This document shows, one piece after another, positions 25,918 through 34,667 of a stretch of DNA of 64,000 nucleotides (position 1 is the first letter of the stretch; the number at the start of each line of letters is the position of its first letter). The DNA is taken from positions 1 through 64,000 of the forward strand of contig NZ_VZII01000041.1 in assembly GCF_009391885.1 (NCBI RefSeq), in the 5' to 3' direction. Position numbers and translations under genes: made by a program. This DNA is from Pseudomonas sp. MN1F (lineage in GTDB: Bacteria; Pseudomonadota; Gammaproteobacteria; Pseudomonadales; Pseudomonadaceae). The notes below the pieces were generated by a model. It ran no database searches and was not told where the DNA came from. It saw nothing but the letters and a program-made list of their open reading frames with translations.

Positions 25918-26894
25918 TGGTCACCGGTGCCAACGGCTTCGTCGGTCGTCAGCTGGTGCAGCGCCTGTTGCAGGCCGGTGAAGTGCGCGGGCAGCGTATC
26001 GAGGCGTTGCTGGTGCTGGACCAGGCACTGGATGGCTTGCCCGAGGATGCTCGGCTGCGCCGCCATCACGGCAGTGTGACCGACACCGCCCTGCTGCGCC
26101 GGGTGCTGGCCGATGGTGTCGATGTGGTCTTCCATCTGGTCAGTGTGCCCGGTGGTGCGGCCGAAGCGCAGTACGAACTGGGTTACCAGGTGAACCTGCA
26201 GGCCAGCCTGGAGCTGCTCAATCAGTTGCGCAACCCGCGCTGCCCGCCCGTGCTGGTGTACGCCAGCAGTGTCGCGGTGTATGGCGGCGAGCTGCCGGCA
26301 CGGATGGACGAAGACCAGCCGGCGTCACCGCAGCTTTCCTATGCGGCGCACAAGCGCATGGTGGAAATCGCCTTGCAGGACCTGGCCCGCCGCGGCGAGG
26401 TCGATGGCCGCGCATTGCGCCTGCCCGGTATCGTCGCCCGGCCGCGCGAGCCCAACGGTTTGCGTTCGGCGTTCATGAGCGACCTGCTGCACGCCTGCGC
26501 GGCAGGGGAGGCCTACACCTGCCCGGTTTCAGCCGACGCATGTGCCTGGTGGATGTCCGCGCGCTGCTGTGTGGACAACCTGCTGCACGCGGCAGAACTG
26601 GACGCCCCTGGCAGCCAGTGCATCTGGCAACTGCCGGTGCTGCACTTGTCCATCGCCCAGGTGCTGGCGGGCCTGGCCGAGCGTTTTGGCCAGGCCAACC
26701 TCGCGCGCATTACTTTCGACCCCGACCCGCAACTCGAAGCCCTGTTTGGCCGCTATCCGTCACTGCGCAGCCGACGGGCGCGTGAACTGGGCTTTTGCCA
26801 TGACGGTTCGGTCGCCGGCCTGTTACGCAACGCCCTTGACCTGCCAACGCGGCGCAGCCGCAGCGTGGCCATTAGCAAAGGATTCATCGCATGA
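25908..26894 (+). CDS. NAD-dependent epimerase/dehydratase, DenD-like
   Basis: 328 residues, extended SDR. TGANGFVG (residues 6-13), SSVAVYGG with Ser, and YAAHKRMVE with the Tyr and Lys of the YxxxK motif. The RRGEVDGRALRLPGIVARPREPNGLRSAF stretch is typical of the D-erythronate dehydrogenase (DenD) group, though the substrate need not be erythronate here. Overlaps the FAH gene at its start (ATG 25908) and the cyclase gene at its end (ATGA). Probably oxidises a hydroxyl group of a ring-cleavage intermediate; unproven. Confidence 0.82.
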   Translation: MRVMVTGANGFVGRQLVQRLLQAGEVRGQRIEALLVLDQALDGLPEDARLRRHHGSVTDTALLRRVLADGVDVVFHLVSVPGGAAEAQYELGYQVNLQASLELLNQLRNPRCPPVLVYASSVAVYGGELPARMDEDQPASPQLSYAAHKRMVEIALQDLARRGEVDGRALRLPGIVARPREPNGLRSAFMSDLLHACAAGEAYTCPVSADACAWWMSARCCVDNLLHAAELDAPGSQCIWQLPVLHLSIAQVLAGLAERFGQANLARITFDPDPQLEALFGRYPSLRSRRARELGFCHDGSVAGLLRNALDLPTRRSRSVAISKGFIA

Positions 26895-27688
26895 CCCTGA
26901 ACAAGCGTCGCCTGCTGGACCTGTCCGTGACCCTGGACAACAACCCTTACACCGATCCGCCGCCGTTGCTGCCGAAGATCGACTACATGGATCACCAGCA
27001 AGGCTGGCCGGAAATGGCGGCCATGTTCCCCGGGCTGCGCAAGGAGGACCTGCCGGGGGCTGAGTCGTGGGCCGCGGAGCGCCTGCAGATCACCACGCAC
27101 AGCGGCACGCACATGGATGCGCCCTGGCACTACGCGTCGACCACCGACGGTGGCAAGCCGGCGTTCGGCATTGACGAACTGCCACTGGAGTGGTGCCTGC
27201 AGCCAGGCGTGAAGCTGGACTTTCGCGACTTGCCGGATGGTCACGTGGTCACGGCGGCGGAAGTCGAGGCCGAGCTTGCTCGCATCGGCCATGCATTGCA
27301 GCCGTTGGACATCGTGCTGGTAAACACCCGGGCCGGCAGCCAGTTCGGCCAGCCCGGCTACCTGGAGGCCGGGGTCGGCATGGGGCGCGAGGCGACGCTG
27401 TACCTGCTGGAGCGGGGCGTGAGAGTGGTTGGCACCGATGCCTGGAGCTGGGACGCGCCGTTCAAGTACACCCGCGAGCGCTTTACTGAAACGGGGGATG
27501 CCTCGCTGATCTGGGAGGGGCACAAGGCCGGGCGTGACATTGGGTATGGGCAGATGGAGAAGCTGGCCAACCTTGAGCAACTGCCGGCGTACGGCTTCCT
27601 GGTCAGCTGCTTCCCTTACAAGATCCGCCATGCCTCTGCCGGTTTTGTCCGGGCGGTAGCGATCTTCGATGAGGGGGCAGTGCCGTAG
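26891..27688 (+). CDS. Cyclase-family metal hydrolase
   Basis: 265 residues of the kynurenine formamidase/cyclase family. The signature HSGTHMDAPWHY (about residues 73-84) holds the metal-binding His and Asp residues, and GTDAWSWD and EGHKAGRDIGYGQMEKL follow. Members hydrolyse formamides, lactones or isatin-type rings. As last gene of the tightly overlapped cupin-FAH-dehydrogenase-cyclase set it may open a lactone made by the dehydrogenase. It ends 16 bp from the convergent LysR gene. Confidence 0.85.
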   Translation: MTLNKRRLLDLSVTLDNNPYTDPPPLLPKIDYMDHQQGWPEMAAMFPGLRKEDLPGAESWAAERLQITTHSGTHMDAPWHYASTTDGGKPAFGIDELPLEWCLQPGVKLDFRDLPDGHVVTAAEVEAELARIGHALQPLDIVLVNTRAGSQFGQPGYLEAGVGMGREATLYLLERGVRVVGTDAWSWDAPFKYTRERFTETGDASLIWEGHKAGRDIGYGQMEKLANLEQLPAYGFLVSCFPYKIRHASAGFVRAVAIFDEGAVP

Positions 27689-27704
27689 TCTGCGGGGAAA
27701 GGGC

Positions 27705-28559
27705 CTAGCGCCCCAGCAACTGCCCCACCAGCCACTGCCCGGCGGGCCCCAGTGCCCGCTGGCGCGACCAGGCCACATCCATGGCCACCCGCCGCGGGTA
27801 GCCGGCCATGGGCAACTCCACCAGGCCACTGCCAAAGCGCGCCACCAGTGCCTTGGGCAGTTCGGCCCAGCCGAAGCCGCGCACGGCGAACTCCAGCAAG
27901 GTCAGGTAGTCCGGTGCCGACCAGGCCTGGCCGTGGCCGTGGGGCAGGCTCGGGGCGTAGGTCTTGATGTACAGCTGGCGCTCGTTCTCCAGGTGCTCCG
28001 GCTGCAACGCCGGCAGCTTCGCCAGCGGGTGTTCACTGCTGGCATACAGGCAGAACTGCGCCTGCTCGGGCAGCCGCGCCACGCTGACATCGGCCGGGTA
28101 ACGGTCCTGTGCGGCGAGGATGCCGATATGCGCCAGGCCTTGCTGCACCAGGTCGATCACGTCGGCGTCTTCGGAAGGGCCACAGCGCAGTTCGGTGTGC
28201 GGGTATTGCTCGGCGAAGCGGCTCATCGCTACGCCCTGGAAGGTCATGCTGTAGCTGTCGGACATCACCACTGACACCAGCGGTTCGACCTGGTCAGCCA
28301 GGCGCACGGCCAGCGCATCCAGCCTGGCGCTGGCATCGAGGATCGCCTCGACGTGGTTCAGCACCTGATGGCCGGCCGCATTAAGCGTGGGGTGTCGGCC
28401 AGCGCGATCGAACAGCGGGCAACCGATGTCGGCCTCGAAGTTGGCGATGGCGATGCTGATGGTCGACTGGCTCTTGCGCAGCTTGCGCGCGGCGGCGGAG
28501 AACGAACCGAGGGCGGCGGCTTCGACAAAGGCGACGAGGGCTTCGGGGGAGTAGCGCAT
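27705..28559 (-). CDS. LysR-family regulator (3)
   Basis: 284 residues from ATG 28559: MRYSPEALVAFVEAAALGSFSAAARKLRKSQSTISIAIANFEADIGCPLFDR is the winged helix, with the effector domain from about residue 90. Different branch from the two NodD-type proteins. It is convergent with the cyclase gene and sits 128 bp downstream of the leftward MFS gene. It could control either the catabolic island or that carrier; position does not decide. The 36 codons upstream of the chosen start have no family sequence. Confidence 0.83.
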   Translation of the reverse strand: MRYSPEALVAFVEAAALGSFSAAARKLRKSQSTISIAIANFEADIGCPLFDRAGRHPTLNAAGHQVLNHVEAILDASARLDALAVRLADQVEPLVSVVMSDSYSMTFQGVAMSRFAEQYPHTELRCGPSEDADVIDLVQQGLAHIGILAAQDRYPADVSVARLPEQAQFCLYASSEHPLAKLPALQPEHLENERQLYIKTYAPSLPHGHGQAWSAPDYLTLLEFAVRGFGWAELPKALVARFGSGLVELPMAGYPRRVAMDVAWSRQRALGPAGQWLVGQLLGR

Positions 28560-28687
28560 GGGTATCGATAAAAACCATGGATGAATGGCCATGAGTATCG
28601 ATCCGGTCAACGTGCGAGGCAAGCATGCGCTTGGCAGATGCCCACGTTCCGTGCGGAAGGTGGGCATCGCAGCGCTACGGCCAGGGC

Positions 28688-30016
28688 TTACTTTGCGCCT
28701 GCCACGCTAGCGGCTTCAGCCTGCTCGCGCTGGCGCTTGCGGCCGATCACCAGCACACCCATGGCGGCCAGGGTGCACAGTGTCGCCAGGGGCATCAATG
28801 CCAGGGCGTAGCTGTTGGTGGCGTCGTGGATGGCACCGTAGACGTTGACCATCAGGCCGCCACCGATCAGGTTGGCCATGGCGCCGACGGCCGCCAGCCC
28901 GGCGGCTGCCGTGGACGAGGACAGCCAGCCGGAGACCAGTGCCCAGAAAGGGCCTTTCATCGAATAGGCACCCACCAGCACCATGGTCAGCATCACTACC
29001 GTGGCCGCTAGTGAGGACGTGAACAGGGTCATCAGCAGGCCGGCGGCGATCAGCAGCATGGTCATCGCGGTGTGCCAGCGGCGCTCGCCGGTGCGGTCGG
29101 AGCTGCGCCCCCAGATGATCATCGCGACCGAGGCGATGCCATAGGGGATGGCATTGACCAGGCCGATCTGCATGGCGCTGAGGCCGAAGGTTTTCAGCAG
29201 TTGCGGCGCCCAGACGCTCATGGTGCTGCCAGCGGCGGAAGCCCCGGAGTAGATCAGCGCCAGTACCCAGATGTCCTTGTGGCGCAGCAGCTTCCACAGC
29301 GAGATATGGCCGATGGCGGTCTTCTTGGCGGCCTCGGCGGCCAGCCTTTGGGTGAGCCAGCCACGTTGCTCGTCGCTCAGCCACTTGGCCTGTTCGGGGC
29401 GGTCGGTCAGTACGAACAGGCAGGCGATGCCCAGCAGGACTGCCGGTATGCCTTCGAGGATGAACAGCCAGTGCCAGCCGCGCATGCCCATCCAGCCATC
29501 CAGGCTCAGCAGCAGGCCGGACAGCGGTGAGCCAATGAAGTTGGCGGCCGGGATCGCCACCATGAACAGCGCCACCATGCGTGCACGGTAGGCAGACGGC
29601 AGCCAGTAGGTGAGGTAGAGCAGCACGCCTGGGAAGAAACCGGCTTCGGCGGCGCCAAGCAGGAAACGCATCACGTACAGCGAGTTGGCGCCCTGGACGA
29701 ACGCCGTACCGGCGGAAATCAGGCCCCAGGTGATCATGATGCGGGCGATCCAGATCCGCGCGCCATACCGTTGCATGGCCAGGTTGCTGGGCACTTCGAC
29801 CAGGAAGTAGGAGAAGAAAAACAGGCTGCTAGCAAAACCGAAGACCTTGGCCGAGAGTTCCAGGTCGTGGTTCATCTGCAGCGAAGCCATGCCGATGTTG
29901 CCGCGATCGATGATCGCGATCAGGTAGCAGATGATCAGAAAAGGCAGCAGGCGCCAGGCAACACGGTGCATGGTGCTGCGTTCGAGGTCGTCCGGCGTGG
30001 ATGTAGCTGAAGTCAT
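28688..30016 (-). CDS. MFS transporter, anion:cation symporter family (1)
   Basis: 442 residues, twelve TM helices. The start MTSATSTPDDLERSTMHRVAWRLLPFLIICYLIAIIDRGNIGMAS is typical of the ACS family (glucarate, 4-hydroxyphenylacetate and phthalate carriers). ATG 30016 has GGAGAG upstream. It lies downstream of the hydroxyacid dehydrogenase gene on the same strand (81 bp gap with a GC hairpin), so it likely imports a sugar acid or other organic acid used by that enzyme. Confidence 0.85.
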   Translation of the reverse strand: MTSATSTPDDLERSTMHRVAWRLLPFLIICYLIAIIDRGNIGMASLQMNHDLELSAKVFGFASSLFFFSYFLVEVPSNLAMQRYGARIWIARIMITWGLISAGTAFVQGANSLYVMRFLLGAAEAGFFPGVLLYLTYWLPSAYRARMVALFMVAIPAANFIGSPLSGLLLSLDGWMGMRGWHWLFILEGIPAVLLGIACLFVLTDRPEQAKWLSDEQRGWLTQRLAAEAAKKTAIGHISLWKLLRHKDIWVLALIYSGASAAGSTMSVWAPQLLKTFGLSAMQIGLVNAIPYGIASVAMIIWGRSSDRTGERRWHTAMTMLLIAAGLLMTLFTSSLAATVVMLTMVLVGAYSMKGPFWALVSGWLSSSTAAAGLAAVGAMANLIGGGLMVNVYGAIHDATNSYALALMPLATLCTLAAMGVLVIGRKRQREQAEAASVAGAK

Positions 30017-30060
30017 GGTGCTCTCCAATTGTTTTTTTTCTGGAGTGACGCGTGGTGAAG

Positions 30061-30084
30061 GCGCCGCTTCTCGCAAAGCGGCGC
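30061..30084. repeat. Hairpin between dehydrogenase and MFS genes
   Basis: GCGCCGCTT-CTCGCA-AAGCGGCGC, a perfect 9-bp stem without a T run, in the short gap of this leftward operon. Likely an mRNA stabilising or attenuating element. Confidence 0.45.
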
Positions 30085-30097
30085 GAGAGGGCTGCAA

Positions 30098-31075
30098 TCA
30101 GCTGTCGATCAGGTGGCGGTTGACCACGCAACGCGGGTCCAGGGCGTTGCCCGCCAGCAGGTCCAGAACCTGCCTTACACACACCAGGCCAACACGGTCA
30201 CGGGCTTCGCTGGTGTTGGCGCCGATGTGCGGGGTGGCGACCAGGGTCGGCAAACCCCACAGCGGGCTGTCGGCCGGTGGCGGCTCGGGGTTGAAGGTGT
30301 CCAGGCCGGCACCGGCCAGGCGACGCTCGCTGAGTGCTTGTATCAGGGCGTCGGTGTCGATCAGCTCGCCGCGGGCAGTGTTGATCAGGATGGCGCCTGG
30401 ACGCATGCGCGCGAGCTGGTCAGCACCGATCAGGCCGTGGTTGGTCTCGGTCAGCGGGCAGTGCAGGCTGATGATATCGCTTTCGGCCAGCAGGCGATCG
30501 AAATCTTCTTCGCGCTCGACATGGGCGCGTTCCGGCAGTTGCTTGAGGTAAGGGTCGAACACCTTGACCTTCATTCGCAGCGGCGCCACCAGGTCCATCA
30601 GAACACTGCCGATCGAGCCCAGGCCAATCAGGCCCAACGTCTTGCCGGACAGCTCTATGCCGTTGGCCGAAGCCTTGTCCCAGTGACCTTCACGCATACG
30701 TGCATCGAGCAAGGCGGTCTGGCGGGCGACGCTGAACATCAGGGCAAAGGCATGTTCGGCCACCGACTGTGCGTTGGCACCCACCGCAATCGACACCGGC
30801 ACCCCGCGTTCAGCGGCGGCTTGGATATCGATGGTGTTGAAGCCGACGCCGTGCTTGGCGATCAGCTTGAGCTTCGCGCTGGCCTCGATCATCGCGCGGG
30901 TCAGGCTGCCCTGGCGAACCACGATGGCATCGGGCTGCTCCGCGCGGATGATGGCCACCAGCTCTTCTGCCGGCAGGTAGGGCGTGGTGGGGACGACCCG
31001 GAAGCCCTGGTCGGCGGCAAGTTGCATGGCCTCGGCAGCAAGTTCGGGGCCGGTAATCAGAATGGTACGGGACAT
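30098..31075 (-). CDS. D-2-hydroxyacid dehydrogenase
   Basis: 325 residues of the NAD-dependent D-isomer 2-hydroxyacid dehydrogenase/phosphoglycerate dehydrogenase family. KHGVGFNTIDIQAA in the substrate domain, nucleotide motif LGLIGLGSIGSVLMD, catalytic Arg in LINTARGELIDTDAL and catalytic His in VATPHIGANTSEA. No ACT domain, so it is catabolic rather than serine-biosynthetic. Start ATG 31075 (MSRTILITG). Divergent from the RraA-like gene across a region with two copies of the 15-bp operator. Confidence 0.87.
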   Translation of the reverse strand: MSRTILITGPELAAEAMQLAADQGFRVVPTTPYLPAEELVAIIRAEQPDAIVVRQGSLTRAMIEASAKLKLIAKHGVGFNTIDIQAAAERGVPVSIAVGANAQSVAEHAFALMFSVARQTALLDARMREGHWDKASANGIELSGKTLGLIGLGSIGSVLMDLVAPLRMKVKVFDPYLKQLPERAHVEREEDFDRLLAESDIISLHCPLTETNHGLIGADQLARMRPGAILINTARGELIDTDALIQALSERRLAGAGLDTFNPEPPPADSPLWGLPTLVATPHIGANTSEARDRVGLVCVRQVLDLLAGNALDPRCVVNRHLIDS

Positions 31076-31145
31076 CGTGAACACCTTTTTTATTGTCAGG
31101 GCAGTCGCTACGGCTCAGGCGGCGATGGAATAAACCCTACCATAA

Positions 31146-31160
31146 TGAAACGGCGTTGCA
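31146..31160 (+). promoter_or_regulatory. IclR-type operator copy 1
   Basis: TGAAACGGCGTTGCA. One of four 15-bp elements fitting TGAAATGGCRTTGCA in the two divergent promoter regions of this locus. It lies 71 bp upstream of the dehydrogenase start. Proposed site for the IclR protein encoded at 37385. Confidence 0.6.
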
Positions 31161-31227
31161 ATGAAATAAATCAAGCGCCCGATAAGCCCATGCTTCTGGC
31201 AAAAAAAACCGATTGAAAAAGGAATAA

Positions 31228-31242
31228 TGCAATGCCATTCTA
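31228..31242 (-). promoter_or_regulatory. IclR-type operator copy 2
   Basis: Minus strand TAGAATGGCATTGCA. It lies 58 bp upstream of the RraA-like gene start and 82 bp (about eight helical turns) from copy 1, so protein bound at both could interact. Confidence 0.6.
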
Positions 31243-31299
31243 AAAAACAGATTCGGCGGCCGCCGATGACATCGAATAACATCAATAGAGGTATGTCAC

Positions 31300-31977
31300 A
31301 TGAGCATTGGCTTCCAAGTGCTTGAGCGCACGCGCAAAATTGGCGAAGAGTGGGTTGGCCGCTACCGTGAGGTTCCGGTCGCCAACGTCAGCGATTCGAT
31401 GAACCGCATGACCGCAGGCGGTGCCCGTCTGCGTCCCATGCATCGTGAAGGTGTGCTGTGTGGCCCGGCCCTCACCGTCAAGGCGCGTCCAGGTGACAAC
31501 CTCATGCTGCACTACGCCCTCGACATCGCTCAGCCGGGCGATGTGATCGTGGTCGATGCCGGCGGCGACCTGACCAACGCCCTGATTGGCGAAATGATGG
31601 TGGCTTATGCAGTCAAGCGCGGTGTGGCCGGCATCGTCATCAATGGTGCCATCCGTGATGCGGCCAACATCGGAGCTGGCGACTTCCCGTTATTCGCCGC
31701 CGGTGTGTCGCACCGTGGCCCATACAAGGACGGCCCGGGCGAGATCAACGTGCCGATTGCCATTGATGGTATGGTGATCGAGCCGGGCGACCTGGTGATC
31801 GGCGATGAGGATGGCTTGCTGTGCGTCCCGTACGACCAGGTTGCCGATGTCTATGCCCGTGCCACGGCCAAGCATGCTGCCGAAACTGCTCAGATGGAGC
31901 ACATTGCCCAAGGCACCAACGACCGCTCCTGGGTCATTGAGTCCTTGAAGAAGAAAGGCTGCCTGCTGCCAGTTTGA
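31300..31977 (+). CDS. RraA-like HMG/CHA aldolase-type protein
   Basis: 225 residues. The R119-D120 pair in VINGAIRDAANI and the GEMM/GDVIVVDAGGD segments are those of class II 4-hydroxy-4-methyl-2-oxoglutarate/4-carboxy-4-hydroxy-2-oxoadipate aldolases, which share the RraA fold. Active members cleave 4-hydroxy-2-oxo acids to pyruvate plus a second oxo acid. In this locus it would act after the lactonase and dehydrogenase steps. GAGG lies 10 bases before the ATG. Whether the true substrate is an aromatic-derived or sugar-derived oxo acid is open. Confidence 0.8.
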   Translation: MSIGFQVLERTRKIGEEWVGRYREVPVANVSDSMNRMTAGGARLRPMHREGVLCGPALTVKARPGDNLMLHYALDIAQPGDVIVVDAGGDLTNALIGEMMVAYAVKRGVAGIVINGAIRDAANIGAGDFPLFAAGVSHRGPYKDGPGEINVPIAIDGMVIEPGDLVIGDEDGLLCVPYDQVADVYARATAKHAAETAQMEHIAQGTNDRSWVIESLKKKGCLLPV

Positions 31978-32057
31978 CCCGTTGAACTGCTGCGTACCTT
32001 GCGATGGGGTGCGCAGCGGGCGCTGGGCTGGCGCGGGTCTAATGAGGATTCGCAGAC

Positions 32058-33284
32058 TTGACCGATTCACCGTCGTCCCATCGTAACCCGTGGCCTTCGG
32101 CCGTCCGGGCGCTCGCCCACCGCAATTTTCAGATCTATTTCGCCGGCCAGGGCGTTTCCACCCTGGGCAAGTGGGTACAGCAGGTGGCGTTGGCCTGGCT
32201 GGCCTATCACCTCACGGGTTCGGCCGTGCTGCTGGGGCTGATCACCTTTCTTTCACTGGCTCCGCAACTGCTGATCGGCCCGCTGGCCGGTGCCTGGATT
32301 GACCGGCATGACAAGCGTCGATTGCTGATCATCGTGCAAGTGATCCTGACCTTGCAGTCGTCGGTGTTGGCGCTATCTACCTGGCTGGGCTGGGTCGATG
32401 GCCCGGTGATCGCCGGCATGGCCTTGCTGCTGGGTTTGCTGAACGCCCTGGAAACACCGTTGCGCCAAGCCTTGATCGGCAGCTTCGTCGATGACCCGGC
32501 CGACCTGCCCAATGCATTGGTGCTCAACGCCATGCTGATCAACGGCGCGCGCTTTGTCGGGCCGCCACTGGCCGGGGCACTGATCGCCCTCGCTGGCGAG
32601 GCGACCTGCTTCGCGCTGACGGCCATAGCTTTCCTGGCACTGCTGTTCGGCTTGCTGAAGGTGCGCGGTAGCGCCAGCCCAAAGGCCAGTGGCTCGACTG
32701 CCCAAGTGTTTCGCGAGGGGCTGGCATACATGTGGCAGACCCGCAATGTGCGCCAGCTGCTGGTCAACGTGATCATGGTCAACCTGTTTGCTTCCTGCTA
32801 TGCAGCGCTGTTGCCAATCTTGGCCAAGGCGGTGTTTGCCGGTGATGCGCGGGTGTTGGGTTGGCTGTGGGGGGCGGCGGGCGCTGGCGCCTTCGTGGCC
32901 ACTCTGGTATTGGCGGTGGGCGGTGCATTGCCTCGGCTGCGCCAGTTCACCGATGCCGGGGCGCTGCTGTGCGCGGTCGCCCTGGTCGGGCTATGGTTGG
33001 CCGGCGGGCTGCCATTGGCGTTGCTGGCGCTGGCGTTGCTGGGATTTGGCATCACCTTGAGCAATGTCAGCACCAACATGCAGTTGCAGAGCGGTGCGCC
33101 GGGCCACCTGCGTGGCCGGGTCATCGCTTTCTACATCGCCATGCGCTTTGGCTTCGAGGCCTTGGGCGGAATGATCGCCGGGCTGGTCGCAGCCCGCTGG
33201 GGGGCGCCGGCGACCCTGGGGATCGCCGGTGCCGTGCTGGTGCTGGGGTTGCTCGGGCAGTACGGCATGCGCCGCCGCACCTGA
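32058..33284 (+). CDS. MFS transporter, EntS-like (MFS_3)
   Basis: 408 residues, about twelve TM helices, starting ALAHRNFQIYFAGQGVSTLGKWVQQVALAWLAY, with the AGAWIDRHDKRRLLI loop motif. This is the MFS_3/EntS exporter-type group. No ATG lies near the family start, so TTG 32058 is taken; AGGATT lies 10 bases upstream. It follows the RraA-like gene by 80 bp on the same strand and is convergent with the ACS transporter at 33289. Export of an intermediate or an unrelated role are both possible. Confidence 0.78.
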   Translation: MTDSPSSHRNPWPSAVRALAHRNFQIYFAGQGVSTLGKWVQQVALAWLAYHLTGSAVLLGLITFLSLAPQLLIGPLAGAWIDRHDKRRLLIIVQVILTLQSSVLALSTWLGWVDGPVIAGMALLLGLLNALETPLRQALIGSFVDDPADLPNALVLNAMLINGARFVGPPLAGALIALAGEATCFALTAIAFLALLFGLLKVRGSASPKASGSTAQVFREGLAYMWQTRNVRQLLVNVIMVNLFASCYAALLPILAKAVFAGDARVLGWLWGAAGAGAFVATLVLAVGGALPRLRQFTDAGALLCAVALVGLWLAGGLPLALLALALLGFGITLSNVSTNMQLQSGAPGHLRGRVIAFYIAMRFGFEALGGMIAGLVAARWGAPATLGIAGAVLVLGLLGQYGMRRRT

Positions 33285-33288
33285 CCGG

Positions 33289-34623
33289 TCAGGCAGCCTG
33301 ACCCTGGCCTTGCGGCGTTTGTTGTTTGGCCGGGTCACCCAGCCAGAGCATCAGGCAGGTGCCGATCAGCAGGATCGACGCTACGGCGAAGAACGGCACG
33401 GTGAAGCTGTGCGTGGCATCCTTGATCAGGCCTATCAGGAACGGCCCGGTGAAGCCGCCAAGGTTGCCGATCGAGACGATCATTGCCAGGCCGCCTGCTG
33501 CGGCGCGGCCGGTGAGGAAGGTCGAGGGAATCGCCCAGAACGTGGCCTGGAACGACAGGATGCCGGCCACGGCCAGGCACAGGCTGGCGATCTTCAATTG
33601 CGGCTGGTCGATCAGTGCAGCACTCACCAGGGCCAGGGCAGCGAAGGCCAGCGCGCTGACCACGTAGGGCAGGCGGTGGCTGCTGCGATTGGCCAGGCGC
33701 GCCCATAAGGTCATGGCCACGGCGCCTAGCAGGTAAGGCAGCGCCACTACCAGGCCGACCACGCCACTGGAAATACCCAGGCTCTTGATGATCTGCGGCA
33801 GCCACAGGCCGATGCCGATGGAACCGACGATGCAGCAGAAGTTGATGGCCGCCAGGGTGAACACTTTGGGATTGGTCAGTGCGGCGCGCAAGGTGTTGCC
33901 GTGGGAGGCACCGATGGCCTGTTGCTCCTGGCACAGGCGCCGGGTCAGCCAGGCCTTTTCCCGTGGGTTCAGCCACTTCGCCTTGGCCGGGGTGTCGACC
34001 AGCACGAACAGGCAGGCAATACCCAGCAACACGGCGGGCATCGATTCGGTGACCAGTAGCAGTTGCCAGTTCTTCAGGCCCCAGACGCCGTGTTGTTCCA
34101 TCAGCCAGCCCGACAGTGGCGAGCCGACGATGTTGGCGACCGGGATGCCCAGCAGGAATGCTGCGGTAGCTTTGGCTCGCCATTTACCGGGGAACCAGTA
34201 GGTGAAGTACAGGTACACCCCTGGCGTGAAGCCCGCTTCGGCAAGCCCCAGCAGGAAACGCGCGATGCTGAAGCTGATGGGGCCGGTGGCGAACGCCGTG
34301 GCCATGGAAATCAGCCCCCAGGTGATCATGATCCGGGCAATCCACACCCGTGCGCCAAAGCGCTGCATCAGCAGGTTGCTGGGGATCTCGAACATGAAAT
34401 AGCCGAAGAAGAACAGGCCGGCCGCCCAACCGAACATCGTAGCGGTCAAGCCCAGGTCCTGGTTCATGCTGATGGCGGCGAAGCCGACATTGGTGCGATC
34501 GAGGTAGCTGATCACGTAGCAGATGAAGATGAACGGCACCAGGCGCCACAGCACGCGGCGCATCAGGCGTTCGCCCTCGGCGTCGCTCAGCGGCGCCTGG
34601 GCAGCAGGGGTTTCGTGGGTCAT
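33289..34623 (-). CDS. MFS transporter, anion:cation symporter family (2)
   Basis: 444 residues, twelve TM helices, start MTHETPAAQAPLSDAEGERLMRRVLWRLVPFIFICYVISYLDRTNVGFAAISM, the ACS-family pattern. Stop lies 4 bp from the convergent EntS-like gene. Upstream of ATG 34623 is ACAACAACTACAAAAGAG, combining a ribosome site with an Hfq/Crc-type motif. Downstream of the SMP-30 lactonase gene on the same strand (44 bp), so probably the carrier for the lactone or acid it handles. Confidence 0.86.
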   Translation of the reverse strand: MTHETPAAQAPLSDAEGERLMRRVLWRLVPFIFICYVISYLDRTNVGFAAISMNQDLGLTATMFGWAAGLFFFGYFMFEIPSNLLMQRFGARVWIARIMITWGLISMATAFATGPISFSIARFLLGLAEAGFTPGVYLYFTYWFPGKWRAKATAAFLLGIPVANIVGSPLSGWLMEQHGVWGLKNWQLLLVTESMPAVLLGIACLFVLVDTPAKAKWLNPREKAWLTRRLCQEQQAIGASHGNTLRAALTNPKVFTLAAINFCCIVGSIGIGLWLPQIIKSLGISSGVVGLVVALPYLLGAVAMTLWARLANRSSHRLPYVVSALAFAALALVSAALIDQPQLKIASLCLAVAGILSFQATFWAIPSTFLTGRAAAGGLAMIVSIGNLGGFTGPFLIGLIKDATHSFTVPFFAVASILLIGTCLMLWLGDPAKQQTPQGQGQAA

Positions 34624-34667
34624 GTCGTCACTCTTTTGTAGTTGTTGTGTGCGCAGACGGGCGCGGC

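Noticed and set aside
31300..31977. RraA, regulator of RNase E activity
   Set aside because: Catabolic neighbours and the aldolase Arg-Asp pair (GAIRDA) favour the HMG/CHA aldolase-type branch; the names overlap because the fold is shared.
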